In this document: positions 18,503 to 28,156 of the stretch, piece by piece
Numbering within the stretch: position 1 is the first letter of the stretch
How the letters are laid out: every line of letters starts with the position of its first letter
The notes under the pieces: model-generated
What the model saw: only the letters and a program-made list of their open reading frames with translations
Told to the model about the DNA's origin: nothing
Database searches by the model: none
Program-made: the position numbers and the translations under genes
Source of the DNA: an uncultured bacterium
Lineage (GTDB): Bacteria > Bacteroidota > Bacteroidia > Bacteroidales > Bacteroidaceae
DNA length: 64,000 bases
Direction of reading: 5' to 3'
NCBI GenBank assembly: GCA_905215555.1
Contig: CAJMQU010000019.1
Location: 15,079-79,078 of the forward strand

Positions 18503-18540
18503 AAATGGCTGCGCTTCAATGAAACGCAGCCATTTCTTTA
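18503..18540. terminator. Strong terminator between the YtxH operon and manA
   Basis: 11-bp perfect stem AAATGGCTGCG (18503-18513) / CGCAGCCATTT (18525-18535), loop 11 nt, A-run before and CTTTA after. The convergent genes end at 18492 (+) and 18556 (-), so it serves both. Confidence 0.85.
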
Positions 18541-18555
18541 TCAAATCGTAGCATT

Positions 18556-19533
18556 TTACACGTACGTTTCGAGTAGTTTCACACTGCCACCTTCTTCAGG
18601 CACAATCGTAACTTCCTGTGTAGACGCAGGCAACAACACTGTCTCTCCGGCACGGAGCGTTATCTCATTCCGGCTGTCATCCGTAAGGCGGCATGCACCT
18701 TCCACACAAATAAAAATCACAAATGAATCCAGTTCCGAATAATCACATGTGATTTCTTCCGTCATGTCATAAAGGGAAGTAGTGAAATAAGGGCTAGCAA
18801 CCAATTCCACCGGTTCATTCTCCAGATGTTCATAATTGGTACGGAAATCGTCCTGCACATCGGTAAAGTTGATGGCCTCGGTAGCCTGAGTCGTGTGCAA
18901 CTCACGGGACTTTCCCTCCTTGTCTTTCCGATTGTAGTCGAAAATACGATAAGTGATGTCCGAAGTCTGCTGAATTTCGGCAACAAAAGCACCGGCACCG
19001 ATACCATGCACACGCCCCGCAGGAACATAGAATACATCCCCCGGTTTCACATCACACGTTTGCAGCACTTCGGCAAATGTCCCGTTATAGACTCTTTCCT
19101 TATATTCCTTCGGAGTAATTTGCTCGGAAAAGCCGGAAATCAGCTTTGCCCCTTTATCCGCAGAAACCACATACCACATTTCATTCTTGCCGAAAGAGTT
19201 GTGGCGTTTTCTCGCCAGTTCGTCTCCCGGATGCACTTGGATAGATAAATCCAACCTGGCATCAATGAACTTTATTAACAAGGGAAATTTGGTGCCGAAA
19301 CGAGAATAGTTCACTTCACCGACCAGTTCCTGACGGTACTTTCCCACCATTTCCGGGAGCGTAAGCCCTTTATCAGGACCATTGGCAACAACAGACTCGT
19401 TGTTTTCTACAGCCGAGATTTCCCAGCTTTCGCCTACTCCGGACAGCGTTTCATTCAATTGCTTAAAAGCAATAATTTTGTCGCCTCCCCAAAGCGTTTG
19501 CTTCAGAATAGGCTCGAATTTCAAAGGATACAT
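18556..19533 (-). CDS. manA: Mannose-6-phosphate isomerase, type I
   Basis: 325 aa cytoplasmic cupin enzyme interconverting mannose 6-phosphate and fructose 6-phosphate. Zinc ligands are visible in the order expected: SIQVHPGDE (Q99, H101), KNEMW (E118) and GRVHGIGAGAFVAEIQQTSDITYRIFDY with the third His. This length is typical of the short class found in Bacteroidetes and Bacillus. Single gene, divergent from the galactose operon. A minus-strand -7 box TAAGTTTG is at 19598-19591. Confidence 0.95.
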   Translation of the reverse strand: MYPLKFEPILKQTLWGGDKIIAFKQLNETLSGVGESWEISAVENNESVVANGPDKGLTLPEMVGKYRQELVGEVNYSRFGTKFPLLIKFIDARLDLSIQVHPGDELARKRHNSFGKNEMWYVVSADKGAKLISGFSEQITPKEYKERVYNGTFAEVLQTCDVKPGDVFYVPAGRVHGIGAGAFVAEIQQTSDITYRIFDYNRKDKEGKSRELHTTQATEAINFTDVQDDFRTNYEHLENEPVELVASPYFTTSLYDMTEEITCDYSELDSFVIFICVEGACRLTDDSRNEITLRAGETVLLPASTQEVTIVPEEGGSVKLLETYV

Positions 19534-19590
19534 TCGTAGTTTTTGTTAGAGCTTTAAATAAAAATGTTACATTTTTTTAGATTAACGCGA

Positions 19591-19598
19591 CAAACTTA
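19591..19598 (-). promoter_or_regulatory. -7 box for manA
   Basis: TAAGTTTG on the minus strand matches TAnnTTTG, predicting a leader of about 50 nt. No convincing -33 box at the usual spacing. Confidence 0.4.
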
Positions 19599-19675
19599 CA
19601 AAAAATATCAATTCGCCTCGTAAATGTTAAACGCTAAACTTTCCTAAAATGTTCTTCACATTTCAAGATAAACCC

Positions 19676-19706
19676 TTGGGAGTACGGAAGAATTTCTTTT
19701 TATTTG
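19676..19706 (+). promoter_or_regulatory. Probable promoter of the galactose operon
   Basis: TTG (19676-19678), 20 bp, TTTATTTG (19699-19706, one mismatch to TAnnTTTG). Transcription would start near 19713, downstream of the ATG at 19649 and 14 nt upstream of the ATG at 19727, which supports the shorter protein. Confidence 0.45.
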
Positions 19707-19726
19707 CAAGAAATTTAAATTATACC

Positions 19727-20830
19727 ATGGATATGATAAACACCGTGTCAACAGAAAGTAACTTGTCTGGTTTAAACAAGGAAGACTTTCAAAAAGATAT
19801 AAATAACAAAAGAACTGATTTATTTATTCTGAAAAACGCTCAGGGAATGGAAGTTGCAGTAACTAACTACGGATGCGCCATCCTTTCCATTATGGTACCC
19901 GACAAAAAAGGAAAATACGCCAACGTGATTCTGGGCCACGACAGTATAGACCATGTAGTCAATAGCCCCGAGCCTTTCCTCAACACTACTATCGGACGTT
20001 ACGGCAACCGCATCGCCAAAGGTAAGTTCACTCTCTATGGTGAAGAGCACAATCTGACAATCAACAACGGACCAAATTCTCTGCACGGCGGTCCCACAGG
20101 CTTTCACGCCAGAGTGTGGGATGCTGTCCAACCGGATCCGACAACCGTTGTCTTCAACTATACATCCGCTGACGGTGAGGAGGGTTTCCCCGGCAATCTG
20201 GAAGTAGAAATGACCTATCGTCTGGAGGATGAAACCAACGCACTGGTCATCGAATACCGGGCTACCACAGACAAGGCAACAGTTGTAAATCTCACCAACC
20301 ACGGCTTCTTCAATCTGGCAGGAATCGCCAATCCCACCCCTACGGTTCTGAACCATATCATTACTATCAACGCTGACCATTACACTCCCATTGATGAAGT
20401 ATCTATCCCGACAGGAGAAATCCTGAAGGTAGAGGGTACTCCTATGGATTTCCGCACCCCGCACGCAATCGGTGAGCGCATAGATGACAAGTTCCAGCAA
20501 TTGGTGAATGGTGCCGGTTATGACCATTGCTACGTATTGAATAAGACAGAAAGCGGCGAATTAAGCCTTGCCGCTACTTATGCGGAACCGGAAAGCGGAC
20601 GTACCATGGAAGTATACACAACGGAGAACGGTGTGCAGCTTTACACAGGAAACTGGCTGGGGGGCTTCACTGGCGCTCACGGAGCGACTTTCCCGGCACG
20701 AAGTGCGGTCTGCTTCGAGGCACAATGCTTCCCCGACACTCCTAACAAACCACATTTCCCGTCAGCAATATTGCTTCCGGGCGATGAATACCAACAAGTA
20801 ACCATTTACAAGTTCGGTGTACAAGAATGA
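19727..20830 (+). CDS. galM: Aldose 1-epimerase (mutarotase), cytoplasmic
   Basis: 367 aa from ATG 19727. Interconverts alpha and beta anomers of galactose and related aldoses so that galactokinase gets its substrate. Family motifs: TTIGRYGNRIAKG, LHGGPTGFH (substrate His), NLTNHGFFNLAG (second His), and the C-terminal VCFEAQCFPDTPNKPHFPSA with the catalytic Glu. No signal peptide, unlike the paralogue at 47341. An ATG at 19649 would add 26 residues but is upstream of the likely transcript start. First gene of galM-transporter-galK. Confidence 0.95.
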   Translation: MDMINTVSTESNLSGLNKEDFQKDINNKRTDLFILKNAQGMEVAVTNYGCAILSIMVPDKKGKYANVILGHDSIDHVVNSPEPFLNTTIGRYGNRIAKGKFTLYGEEHNLTINNGPNSLHGGPTGFHARVWDAVQPDPTTVVFNYTSADGEEGFPGNLEVEMTYRLEDETNALVIEYRATTDKATVVNLTNHGFFNLAGIANPTPTVLNHIITINADHYTPIDEVSIPTGEILKVEGTPMDFRTPHAIGERIDDKFQQLVNGAGYDHCYVLNKTESGELSLAATYAEPESGRTMEVYTTENGVQLYTGNWLGGFTGAHGATFPARSAVCFEAQCFPDTPNKPHFPSAILLPGDEYQQVTIYKFGVQE

Positions 20831-20875
20831 ATATAACTAACCTAATTTTATAAACTAAATAATTTATTAAAAACC

Positions 20876-22219
20876 ATGACACAACAAAAACAGAACGGTA
20901 ATCTTGTCGCTATCATTACCATGTTCTTTATTTTTGCGATGATTTCCTTTGTTACCAATCTTGCTGCCCCGTTCGGTACAATCTGGAAAAATGAATATGC
21001 AGGCTCGAACACTTTGGGTATGATGGGAAATATGATGAACTTCCTGGCATATCTATTTATGGGAATCCCTGCCGGCAATATGCTCGTTAAGATCGGTTAC
21101 AAGAAAACTGCATTGATTGCAATGGCAGTAGGCTTCCTCGGTTTGCTCACACAATACCTCTCCAGTTTGTTCGGAGCAGGAGCCGAAGTATTCGCTTTCG
21201 GTGAGTATGTTATCAAATTAAATTTCATCATTTATCTGTTGGGAGCATTCATCTGCGGTTTCTGTGTATGTATGCTTAACACAGTGGTGAACCCGATGTT
21301 GAACCTCCTTGGTGGCGGTGGCAACAAAGGTAACCAATTGATTCAAACAGGTGGAGCTCTTAACTCTTTGTCCGGTACATTGACTCCGTTATTCGTAGGT
21401 GCTTTGATTGGTACAGTAACCGACAAAACAGCTATGTCAGACGTTGCTCCTCTTCTCTTTGTCGCTATGGGTGTATTCGTAGCTGCATTTATCATTATCT
21501 CTTTCATCGCTATCCCCGAACCGCACCTCCAGAAGGGTGGAATAAAGAAAGAAAAATTCTCTCACAGCCCGTGGAGTTTCCGTCACACTGTATTGGGTGT
21601 GATTGGTATCTTCATTTATGTAGGTATCGAGATTGGTATACCGGGTACGCTGAACTTCTATCTTGCCGATTCGAGCGATAAGGGTGCCGGAATTCTGATG
21701 AACGGTGCTGCTATCGGTGGTGCCATTGCTGCTATCTACTGGTTGTTGATGCTTGTAGGACGTACTGCAAGTAGTGCAATCAGCGGTAAAGTTTCCAGCC
21801 GTACACAGTTGATTGCCGTATCTGCTACTGCTATCGTTTTCGTACTGATTGCTATCTTCACTCCGAAAGATGTAACGGTTTCAATGCCGGGTTACACTGT
21901 AGGTGAAGGCTTCATGATGGCACAAGTACCCGTCAGTGCATTATTCCTCGTACTTTGCGGTCTCTGCACTTCCGTAATGTGGGGTGGTATCTTCAACCTT
22001 GCAGTAGAAGGATTAGGAAAATATACGGCACAAGCATCCGGCATCTTCATGATGATGGTTGTCGGTGGTGGTGTATTGCCGCTGATCCAGCAAAGTATTT
22101 CTGACTCTGTAGGCTATATGGCCAGTTATTGGCTGATTATCGCTGCACTTGCATACCTGCTCTTCTACGGTCTGGTAGGTTGCAAGAACGTAAACAAAGA
22201 CATCCCTGTAGATGATTAA
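20876..22219 (+). CDS. MFS sugar transporter (glucose/galactose, FucP/GluP type)
   Basis: 447 aa with about 12 membrane segments; start at MTQQKQNG. The first segment contains FAMISFVTNLAAPFGTIWK, and GYKKTALIAMAVGF lies in the conserved MFS loop between segments 2 and 3. The family moves hexoses or fucose with H+ or Na+. Position between mutarotase and galactokinase (45 and 57 bp gaps) makes D-galactose the most likely substrate. Glucose or arabinose are possible alternatives, since the arabinan locus is adjacent. Confidence 0.9.
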   Translation: MTQQKQNGNLVAIITMFFIFAMISFVTNLAAPFGTIWKNEYAGSNTLGMMGNMMNFLAYLFMGIPAGNMLVKIGYKKTALIAMAVGFLGLLTQYLSSLFGAGAEVFAFGEYVIKLNFIIYLLGAFICGFCVCMLNTVVNPMLNLLGGGGNKGNQLIQTGGALNSLSGTLTPLFVGALIGTVTDKTAMSDVAPLLFVAMGVFVAAFIIISFIAIPEPHLQKGGIKKEKFSHSPWSFRHTVLGVIGIFIYVGIEIGIPGTLNFYLADSSDKGAGILMNGAAIGGAIAAIYWLLMLVGRTASSAISGKVSSRTQLIAVSATAIVFVLIAIFTPKDVTVSMPGYTVGEGFMMAQVPVSALFLVLCGLCTSVMWGGIFNLAVEGLGKYTAQASGIFMMMVVGGGVLPLIQQSISDSVGYMASYWLIIAALAYLLFYGLVGCKNVNKDIPVDD

Positions 22220-22276
22220 TAATAACTAACAAGAGTATAGGTAATTAATTTATTCACTTATAAATTTGAAAATATC

Positions 22277-23431
22277 ATGGATATAGAACACGTAAGAAGC
22301 CGTTTCATCAAGCATTTTGACGGAACAACAGGAGCAGTTTACGCTTCTCCGGGACGCATCAACCTCATTGGTGAACATACAGACTATAACGGTGGTTTTG
22401 TATTCCCCGGAGCAATCGACAAAGGCATGATTGCTGAAATTAAACCGAATGGCACTGATATAGTGAAAGCTTATTCCATCGATTTGAAGGATTATGTAGA
22501 GTTCGGTTTGAAGGAAGAAGATGCTCCCCGTGCAAGCTGGGCAAGATATATCTTCGGTGTATGCCGTGAGATGATTAAGCGTGGCGTTAATGTAAAGGGC
22601 TTCAATACAGCTTTCTCCGGTGATGTTCCTTTGGGTGCAGGTATGTCTTCATCTGCCGCTCTGGAAAGTACGTATGCTTATGCATTGAACGACCTATTCG
22701 GTGACAACAAGATAGATAAGTTCGAACTGGCTAAAGTAGGACAAGCTACTGAACATAACTATTGTGGTGTAAACTGCGGTATCATGGACCAGTTTGCTTC
22801 CGTATTCGGCAAGAAAGGCAGCCTTATCCGTCTGGACTGCCGTTCACTGGAGTACCAATATTTCCCATTCGATCCGCAAGGTTATCGTCTGGTGTTGGTA
22901 GACTCTGTGGTTAAACACGAATTGGCTTCTTCAGCATACAACAAGCGTCGTCAAAGCTGTGAAGCTGCGGTTGCCGCTATCCAGAAGAAACACCCGCATG
23001 TGGAATTCCTGCGTGACTGTACGATGGAAATGTTGCAAGAGTCAAAAGCTGAGATCAGCGAAGAAGACTATATGCGTGCAGAGTATGTAATCGAAGAAAT
23101 CCAACGCGTACTCGATGTTTGCGATGCTTTGGAAAAAGGCGATTACGAAATTGTAGGCCAGAAGATGTACGAAACACATCATGGTATGAGCAAACTTTAC
23201 GAAGTAAGCTGCGAAGAACTCGACTTCCTGAATGACCTAGCATTTGACTGTGGTGTAACAGGCTCTCGTGTGATGGGCGGTGGATTCGGTGGTTGCACTA
23301 TCAACCTGGTGAAAGATGAACTGTATGATACATTCATCCAGAATGCCAAAGACAAGTTCAAAGAGAAATTCGGCAGAAGCCCGAAAGTTTATGATGTAGT
23401 CATCAGCGATGGTGCACGCAGATTAGCTTAG
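22277..23431 (+). CDS. galK: Galactokinase
   Basis: 384 aa GHMP kinase that phosphorylates alpha-D-galactose at C1 with ATP (Leloir pathway). All three family motifs are intact: PGRINLIGEHTDYNGG (about 25-40, sugar binding), PLGAGMSSSAALE (about 117-129, phosphate loop) and SRVMGGGFGGC (about 334-344); NYCGVNCGIMDQFASV carries the catalytic Asp. Usual family length. Last gene of the operon, followed by a terminator at 23452. galE and galT are not in the window. Confidence 0.97.
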   Translation: MDIEHVRSRFIKHFDGTTGAVYASPGRINLIGEHTDYNGGFVFPGAIDKGMIAEIKPNGTDIVKAYSIDLKDYVEFGLKEEDAPRASWARYIFGVCREMIKRGVNVKGFNTAFSGDVPLGAGMSSSAALESTYAYALNDLFGDNKIDKFELAKVGQATEHNYCGVNCGIMDQFASVFGKKGSLIRLDCRSLEYQYFPFDPQGYRLVLVDSVVKHELASSAYNKRRQSCEAAVAAIQKKHPHVEFLRDCTMEMLQESKAEISEEDYMRAEYVIEEIQRVLDVCDALEKGDYEIVGQKMYETHHGMSKLYEVSCEELDFLNDLAFDCGVTGSRVMGGGFGGCTINLVKDELYDTFIQNAKDKFKEKFGRSPKVYDVVISDGARRLA

Positions 23432-23451
23432 AACAAACAAACCTAATGAAA

Positions 23452-23492
23452 AAGGGCGTCTTCCCATCAACGGGAGACGCCCTTCTCTTTTT
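23452..23492. terminator. Terminator after galK
   Basis: Stem AAGGGCGTCT (23452-23461) / AGACGCCCTT (23475-23484), extended inside by CCC/GGG with one unpaired T, followed by CTCTTTTTT. It separates the galactose operon from the converging arabinanase operon, which ends at 23556. Confidence 0.9.
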
Positions 23493-23555
23493 TACCTCCT
23501 GCAATAAACTAATTAACCAATCTAATCTGACTTTAATCTATTTTGATCTATAATC

Positions 23556-24545
23556 CTATTGTACTCCTTCAGTTGTCATCTGAATCCGTCTGATAGTTCC
23601 GTCTTCATTATAGAACAAACGGTCAATGCACACAGAACGCCTATAGCTTCCGCCTGTGGGATTAATGCCGCCATTATGATAGATGAAGTACCAGTCACCT
23701 TTAAATTCAATGATGGCCTGATGATTGGTATTTGAATTACCGGCAATCTCATTCAATATTCCCTTATATTCCCAAGGTCCCGTAATAGTACGGCTCATCG
23801 CATAACAAATCTTTTCGGGGAATTCGGAAGCATAAGAAAGATAATACCAGTCACCTCGCTTATGTATCCAAGGAGCTTCCGTAAAACGAGGTAGTTCCAC
23901 ACAGACAATCGGACCATCCAGCTCAACCATATTCTTTTTTAATTTAGCATAATAACACTGGGTGTTCCCCCAGTATAAATATGCCTGTCCGTCATCGTCG
24001 ATAAAGACTGTCGGATCAATATCATCCCAAAAAATCTTGGTTCGTTCCGTAGTCATATCATTGGTGATTAAAGCAGAACCACGGGCATCCGTAAAAGGTC
24101 CTAAGGGAGAATCGGAAACAGCAACACCGATAGACTTACCGGGGATGTCCTTATGCTCGACGGTGACATACCAATAGAACTTGCCGTCACGTTCGATCAC
24201 CTGGCTTGCCCATGCCTCTCCTTTCGCCCATGAGAAATCCTTTGCTTTCAGAGGTACAGGATGCTCCGTCCATGTTTTCATATCAGACGAAGAAAAGACG
24301 CACCATTCATTCAAGAGATAATGTTCAGCCGGTGGCGGACACTCATCATGCCCGGCATAAATATATACCTTGCCATCATAGACCATCGCACCCGGATCAG
24401 CCGTATATTTATATTTGATAATCGGATTGCCTTCAGCTACAAAAGTGGTGTCTTTTTGTGCTGATAGCCCTTGTGAGGCTATCAGTACAAAAGAAATCAA
24501 CCAAAACCTAACCTTATTAACTCTATATCTATCCATCAAATTCAT
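23556..24545 (-). CDS. GH43 glycoside hydrolase (arabinan-degrading)
   Basis: 329 aa five-bladed beta-propeller with a signal peptide (about 10-29). The GH43 triad is visible: base Asp in TADPGAM (D50), pKa-tuning Asp in DDIDPTVF (D177) and acid Glu in FTEAPWIHK (E223). Family activities are alpha-L-arabinofuranosidase, endo-arabinanase or beta-xylosidase; context points to arabinan. No lipobox, so periplasmic. Its start overlaps the stop of the upstream GH51 gene by 4 bp (ATGA), showing translational coupling. Last gene of the minus-strand operon; corresponds in position to BT0369. Confidence 0.93.
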   Translation of the reverse strand: MNLMDRYRVNKVRFWLISFVLIASQGLSAQKDTTFVAEGNPIIKYKYTADPGAMVYDGKVYIYAGHDECPPPAEHYLLNEWCVFSSSDMKTWTEHPVPLKAKDFSWAKGEAWASQVIERDGKFYWYVTVEHKDIPGKSIGVAVSDSPLGPFTDARGSALITNDMTTERTKIFWDDIDPTVFIDDDGQAYLYWGNTQCYYAKLKKNMVELDGPIVCVELPRFTEAPWIHKRGDWYYLSYASEFPEKICYAMSRTITGPWEYKGILNEIAGNSNTNHQAIIEFKGDWYFIYHNGGINPTGGSYRRSVCIDRLFYNEDGTIRRIQMTTEGVQ

Positions 24546-26524
24546 CCCTTCTTAAAAATATAAACTGCAAATGTTTTCGGCTCCAACTCTACATTCAATA
24601 CCTGACTGTCAATAGAAACCGGAGTTTCCTGAGGCTGGATAGCAGATGGCTGTTCAACCGTATTATCTTTGTTGGGATCAGCTGAACGAAGCTTTATACA
24701 ACGACCATCAGACAATATATCTTGCTTCTTCAATCCTTCAAACTTCAATGATAAAGGCTGGGCTTTACCGGAAGTATTGGCTACTTTCACTATAATCTCT
24801 TTTTTGTGCTTATCATAAACAGCACTTGCAAACAAACCATTCTGTCCCTCAGTACCTGCCACAGGCTTTTTATCCATGGTAAGGGAAAGTACGTTGGTAC
24901 CTTTGTGGTGGCCGTAAAGTTGCTGAACATAGTAACTTACAGTACGTACTGAGTTCAGATTATCAAACCAGATCATATCCGGACGCCATTGCCATCCTTC
25001 CACATGAGCAAACAGAGGAGCATAAGTAGCCATGTGTACAATATCGGCATTGCGTTCCAGTCCTGTCATAAAAGCAGCTTCAAGCAAGGCAGCATTGAAA
25101 TGGTTCCACTTCTTACCTTTACCATGACAAGCATATTCACCGGCGAATACTTTCGGACCTTTACGGTCATAGTTATCATAACGCGTTCCCTGGTTCTGGA
25201 ACCAATTTTCAGGGCGATAGAAATGTTCATCCACCAAGTCTACTTTCAGACGCTTCATTTCCGGCCACAAATATTCAAATTGTTTCCCTTCAGAATCGGG
25301 TCCTGAACTTCCGATAATCTTGATAGCGGGATAAGCTTTACGGATAGCTTTAATAAACGGCTCAAGATGTTCCGGATATTCCGGTCCCCACTGTTCGTTG
25401 CCAATGCCAATGAACTTCAGATTGAATGGTGCAGGATGTCCCATATCGGCACGGAGTTTTCCCCATTTAGTTGTAACATCTCCATTAGCGAACTCTATCA
25501 GATCGAGAGCATCCTGAACATAACTATCCAAATCGCATACGGCCACATGTGCCTCTGCATCTGAATTCTGGAACTGACAGGCAAGACCACAACTCAATAC
25601 AGGCAATGGCTCCGCTCCTATTTCTTCCGAAAGCTGGAAGAATTCAAAGAATCCCAATCCGTAACTCTGGAAATAATCAGGATAGAAACGATGCGGGAAA
25701 GTATATTCCCAACGATTCTCATTCAGAGGACGATTCTCCACAGGACCTACGGATTTTTTCCAGTCATAACGAGTAGCCAAATCTGTTCCTTCGACAATAC
25801 ACCCGCCCGGAAAACGGAAAACACCCGGTTTGATATCTGCTAAAGCCTGTGCCAAGTCCTTACGTAAACCATTTTCGTGTCCTTTCCAGGTATCGACTGG
25901 GAAAAGAGAAACGTGTTCCAAATCAACAGTACCTTTTGAAGCAAGGAAAATACGAAGTGTTGCTTTCGCGTCTGTAATGCCGGGCTTCAGAATAATCTGG
26001 TACTTTTTCCATTCTTTCGAATCAATAGTCAATGTTTCTGTGGCAAAAGCATGATGTTCGCCCATAGATTTGGTATCGACCAACTCTACACGGATTTTTT
26101 CTACTGTTCCTCCTTGGGGTAAACGTGCCCATACAGAAAAACGATACTCCTCACCGGCTTTTACACCGATCCCGAAGAAACCTTCATTATCAAGTCCGGT
26201 GTGCTTATGGGGATGTCCCGGATCAGACAGACGAACATAATGAGGGTTCCTTTCAAAAGGGCCATCATTCTGCAAAGTAACATTACCATAGGTTTTCCAT
26301 CCCATCAGATGTTGCGGGAATTCAAACGAACGGTTCTTCACCAATTCGGCATATAAGCCACCGTCGGCAGCATAGTTTATATCCTCAAAGAACAGCCCAT
26401 ACATAGTGGGCTGAATTTCGGCACCTAGTTTTTTGGTCTGTATCACAAACTCATTGGTTTGTGCCTGAAGCGACATTCCTGCTGTAAAAGCCAGCGCCGC
26501 CAATAATCCTGTGTATCTTTTCAT
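24542..26524 (-). CDS. GH51 alpha-L-arabinofuranosidase with internal CBM-like domain
   Basis: 660 aa, periplasmic (signal peptide about 1-21). The family start MYGLFFEDINYAADGGLYAELV (about 41-62) is followed by a carbohydrate-binding-like beta-sandwich (about 75-210), then the TIM barrel with acid/base Glu in GIGNEQWG (E377) and nucleophile Glu in FAGEYACHG (E463), then a C-terminal beta domain. Longer than the GH51 at 57315 (514 aa) because of the inserted domain. Removes arabinose side groups from arabinan or arabino-oligosaccharides. Middle gene of GH43-GH51-GH43; positional match to BT0368. Confidence 0.95.
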   Translation of the reverse strand: MKRYTGLLAALAFTAGMSLQAQTNEFVIQTKKLGAEIQPTMYGLFFEDINYAADGGLYAELVKNRSFEFPQHLMGWKTYGNVTLQNDGPFERNPHYVRLSDPGHPHKHTGLDNEGFFGIGVKAGEEYRFSVWARLPQGGTVEKIRVELVDTKSMGEHHAFATETLTIDSKEWKKYQIILKPGITDAKATLRIFLASKGTVDLEHVSLFPVDTWKGHENGLRKDLAQALADIKPGVFRFPGGCIVEGTDLATRYDWKKSVGPVENRPLNENRWEYTFPHRFYPDYFQSYGLGFFEFFQLSEEIGAEPLPVLSCGLACQFQNSDAEAHVAVCDLDSYVQDALDLIEFANGDVTTKWGKLRADMGHPAPFNLKFIGIGNEQWGPEYPEHLEPFIKAIRKAYPAIKIIGSSGPDSEGKQFEYLWPEMKRLKVDLVDEHFYRPENWFQNQGTRYDNYDRKGPKVFAGEYACHGKGKKWNHFNAALLEAAFMTGLERNADIVHMATYAPLFAHVEGWQWRPDMIWFDNLNSVRTVSYYVQQLYGHHKGTNVLSLTMDKKPVAGTEGQNGLFASAVYDKHKKEIIVKVANTSGKAQPLSLKFEGLKKQDILSDGRCIKLRSADPNKDNTVEQPSAIQPQETPVSIDSQVLNVELEPKTFAVYIFKKG

Positions 26525-26550
26525 GGTTTCAAAATAAAAATTATAATTGA

Positions 26551-28038
26551 TTATTTAATCCTTTTTCCCAAAACGGAACGTCCCCGGCTATCCAGACCGG
26601 TAAAGAGGACTGTTTCCATTTCGTTTTCCCAATCATGGCCGGCAAATACAATCAAGTCTTTTATATCTTCTCCGTCAAATGTCAGCCGCAGAGATTGCTT
26701 TACATCTGTAAACTCCCAGGTTCCTTTATTCTCTCCCAATTTTCCATCTTTCTCCAAATGTAACAGGTGAGATATATTCCATTCTTCATCTTGCAATTCA
26801 CCTTCGCCCCACAATATCTGTCCCGCTTCTAACCGGCGTTCATACAAAGGCTCCTGCACACGGATAATCTCCCACTCACCAGCCAAGTCGGCAGTAGAAA
26901 ACTTTCGGGATTTACTACCAGCATAACGCTCGGGAGATACCACAGGCCAACCCTCTTCCGTAAAGAACACCTGACGTATATGCAGATCCATCATCTGATT
27001 CTGTGGAGACAAACGCCCCTGATGAGCCATAAAATACTGTCCGTCATCTGAAGTAAATACTGCACAATGAGCTGTTCCAGCCCAACCCGGATGATTTTTG
27101 AAACGGTAAGGTGCTGTTAATATCGGAAAGTTATTGGTAGTATCTTTCAATTCCTTACCAAAGTAATCCACAAAAGGACCTTCTACTTTATCTGAACGTC
27201 CGACACGTACATTGTAAGTCGTCATCAGCGGATCATAGGAAACAAACAGAAAATATTCTTTTAATTCTGGATTATAAATAATCTCAGGTGCTTCCAGATT
27301 ATCTTTCTTGTAATTAGCACGACGAGCTATCAAGTGCCCTCTATCTCCTTCTGTCAAAAGAAGTCCGGTTTCAGGATTTAGTTCCACACAGTACAAACCA
27401 CCAAAGAACGAACCATAGTGCATCCACCATTTCCCATTTGAAGGGTCTATAGTGATAGTGGGATCAATGGCATTCATAGCTGTCGTATCGTCTGTTTTAA
27501 CAACACAACCTACCAATGTCCAAGGACCTTCAGGCGAATCAGATTCAGCTAATCCGATATAGGATGTCTTCCGACCGAAAGCCGATACGCAATAATACAA
27601 TCTATACTTATTATTATAAGGAATAATATAGGGAGCCCATATATTTGTCGCTCCATGTCCATCAGCATGGGCACGCACCCACTCTACCGCTTCCTGCGGA
27701 ATCTCAGGAAATGCCCAGCCAAGGAACTCCCAATTCACCAAATCTTTAGAACGCCGCATCTGAATAAAACCCAAAGGGACTCCTTTCTTTTTCGCCTCTT
27801 TACGGTTTTCACGGAATATCGCATCTGTAGAATACATATAATAATAATCTCCTATCTTCCGACATGACGGATCATGTACATTATAAGTTCCCCACGATTG
27901 ATAATTCTCCATAGAAGAAAGTGAAGAATAATCATCCGTCCACGGATTAGGAGAAGCGACAGGCTTAAATACAGAAGAAGTACAGCTAGCACACAAGCTG
28001 CTTATCAACACAACAGCTATACATAATAAGTTTCTCAT
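26551..28038 (-). CDS. GH43 endo-alpha-1,5-L-arabinanase-like lipoprotein
   Basis: 495 aa. Lipoprotein signal with Cys at residue 19, followed by neutral residues rather than an acidic surface-export signal, so probably facing the periplasm. Catalytic propeller: VHDPSCR (D56), NAIDPTITID (D192) and NLEAPEIIY (E249). The C-terminal about 110 residues (from FSTADLAGEWEIIRVQ) form the small beta domain typical of endo-arabinanases. Cuts the alpha-1,5 arabinan backbone. First gene of the minus-strand operon; its promoter carries the direct-repeat operator at 28094-28123. Positional match to BT0367. Confidence 0.94.
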   Translation of the reverse strand: MRNLLCIAVVLISSLCASCTSSVFKPVASPNPWTDDYSSLSSMENYQSWGTYNVHDPSCRKIGDYYYMYSTDAIFRENRKEAKKKGVPLGFIQMRRSKDLVNWEFLGWAFPEIPQEAVEWVRAHADGHGATNIWAPYIIPYNNKYRLYYCVSAFGRKTSYIGLAESDSPEGPWTLVGCVVKTDDTTAMNAIDPTITIDPSNGKWWMHYGSFFGGLYCVELNPETGLLLTEGDRGHLIARRANYKKDNLEAPEIIYNPELKEYFLFVSYDPLMTTYNVRVGRSDKVEGPFVDYFGKELKDTTNNFPILTAPYRFKNHPGWAGTAHCAVFTSDDGQYFMAHQGRLSPQNQMMDLHIRQVFFTEEGWPVVSPERYAGSKSRKFSTADLAGEWEIIRVQEPLYERRLEAGQILWGEGELQDEEWNISHLLHLEKDGKLGENKGTWEFTDVKQSLRLTFDGEDIKDLIVFAGHDWENEMETVLFTGLDSRGRSVLGKRIK

Positions 28039-28065
28039 ACTATCAGTAGATTATAAATTTTGTTG

Positions 28066-28073
28066 CAAAAATA
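28066..28073 (-). promoter_or_regulatory. -7 box of the GH43-GH51-GH43 operon
   Basis: TATTTTTG on the minus strand is a full TAnnTTTG match. The nearest operator repeat ends exactly 20 bp upstream, the same distance as at the arabinan susC/D promoter, and the -33 position is taken by the operator edge rather than a TTTG. Confidence 0.7.
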
Positions 28074-28093
28074 CGCCCCGGTAAGTATGGCAA

Positions 28094-28123
28094 GGTGGAC
28101 AAATGAATATTTGAGGTGGACAA
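28094..28123 (-). promoter_or_regulatory. Arabinan HTCS operator, direct repeats (GH43 operon side)
   Basis: Two direct copies of TTGTCCACC on the minus strand (28123-28115 and 28102-28094), start-to-start 21 bp, that is two helical turns. The same pair, with one base changed, lies upstream of the arabinan surface-lipoprotein/susC operon (32575-32604). Paired direct repeats are the usual target of AraC-type DNA-binding domains. It lies between the minus-strand enzyme operon and the HTCS gene. Confidence 0.75.
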
Positions 28124-28156
28124 TCCAGCAATTCTAATTAAAAACAGCTACTGTAA

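Noticed and set aside
19820..20527. Antisense open frame over galM
   Set aside because: Shadow of the mutarotase gene; no recognisable domain and no promoter.
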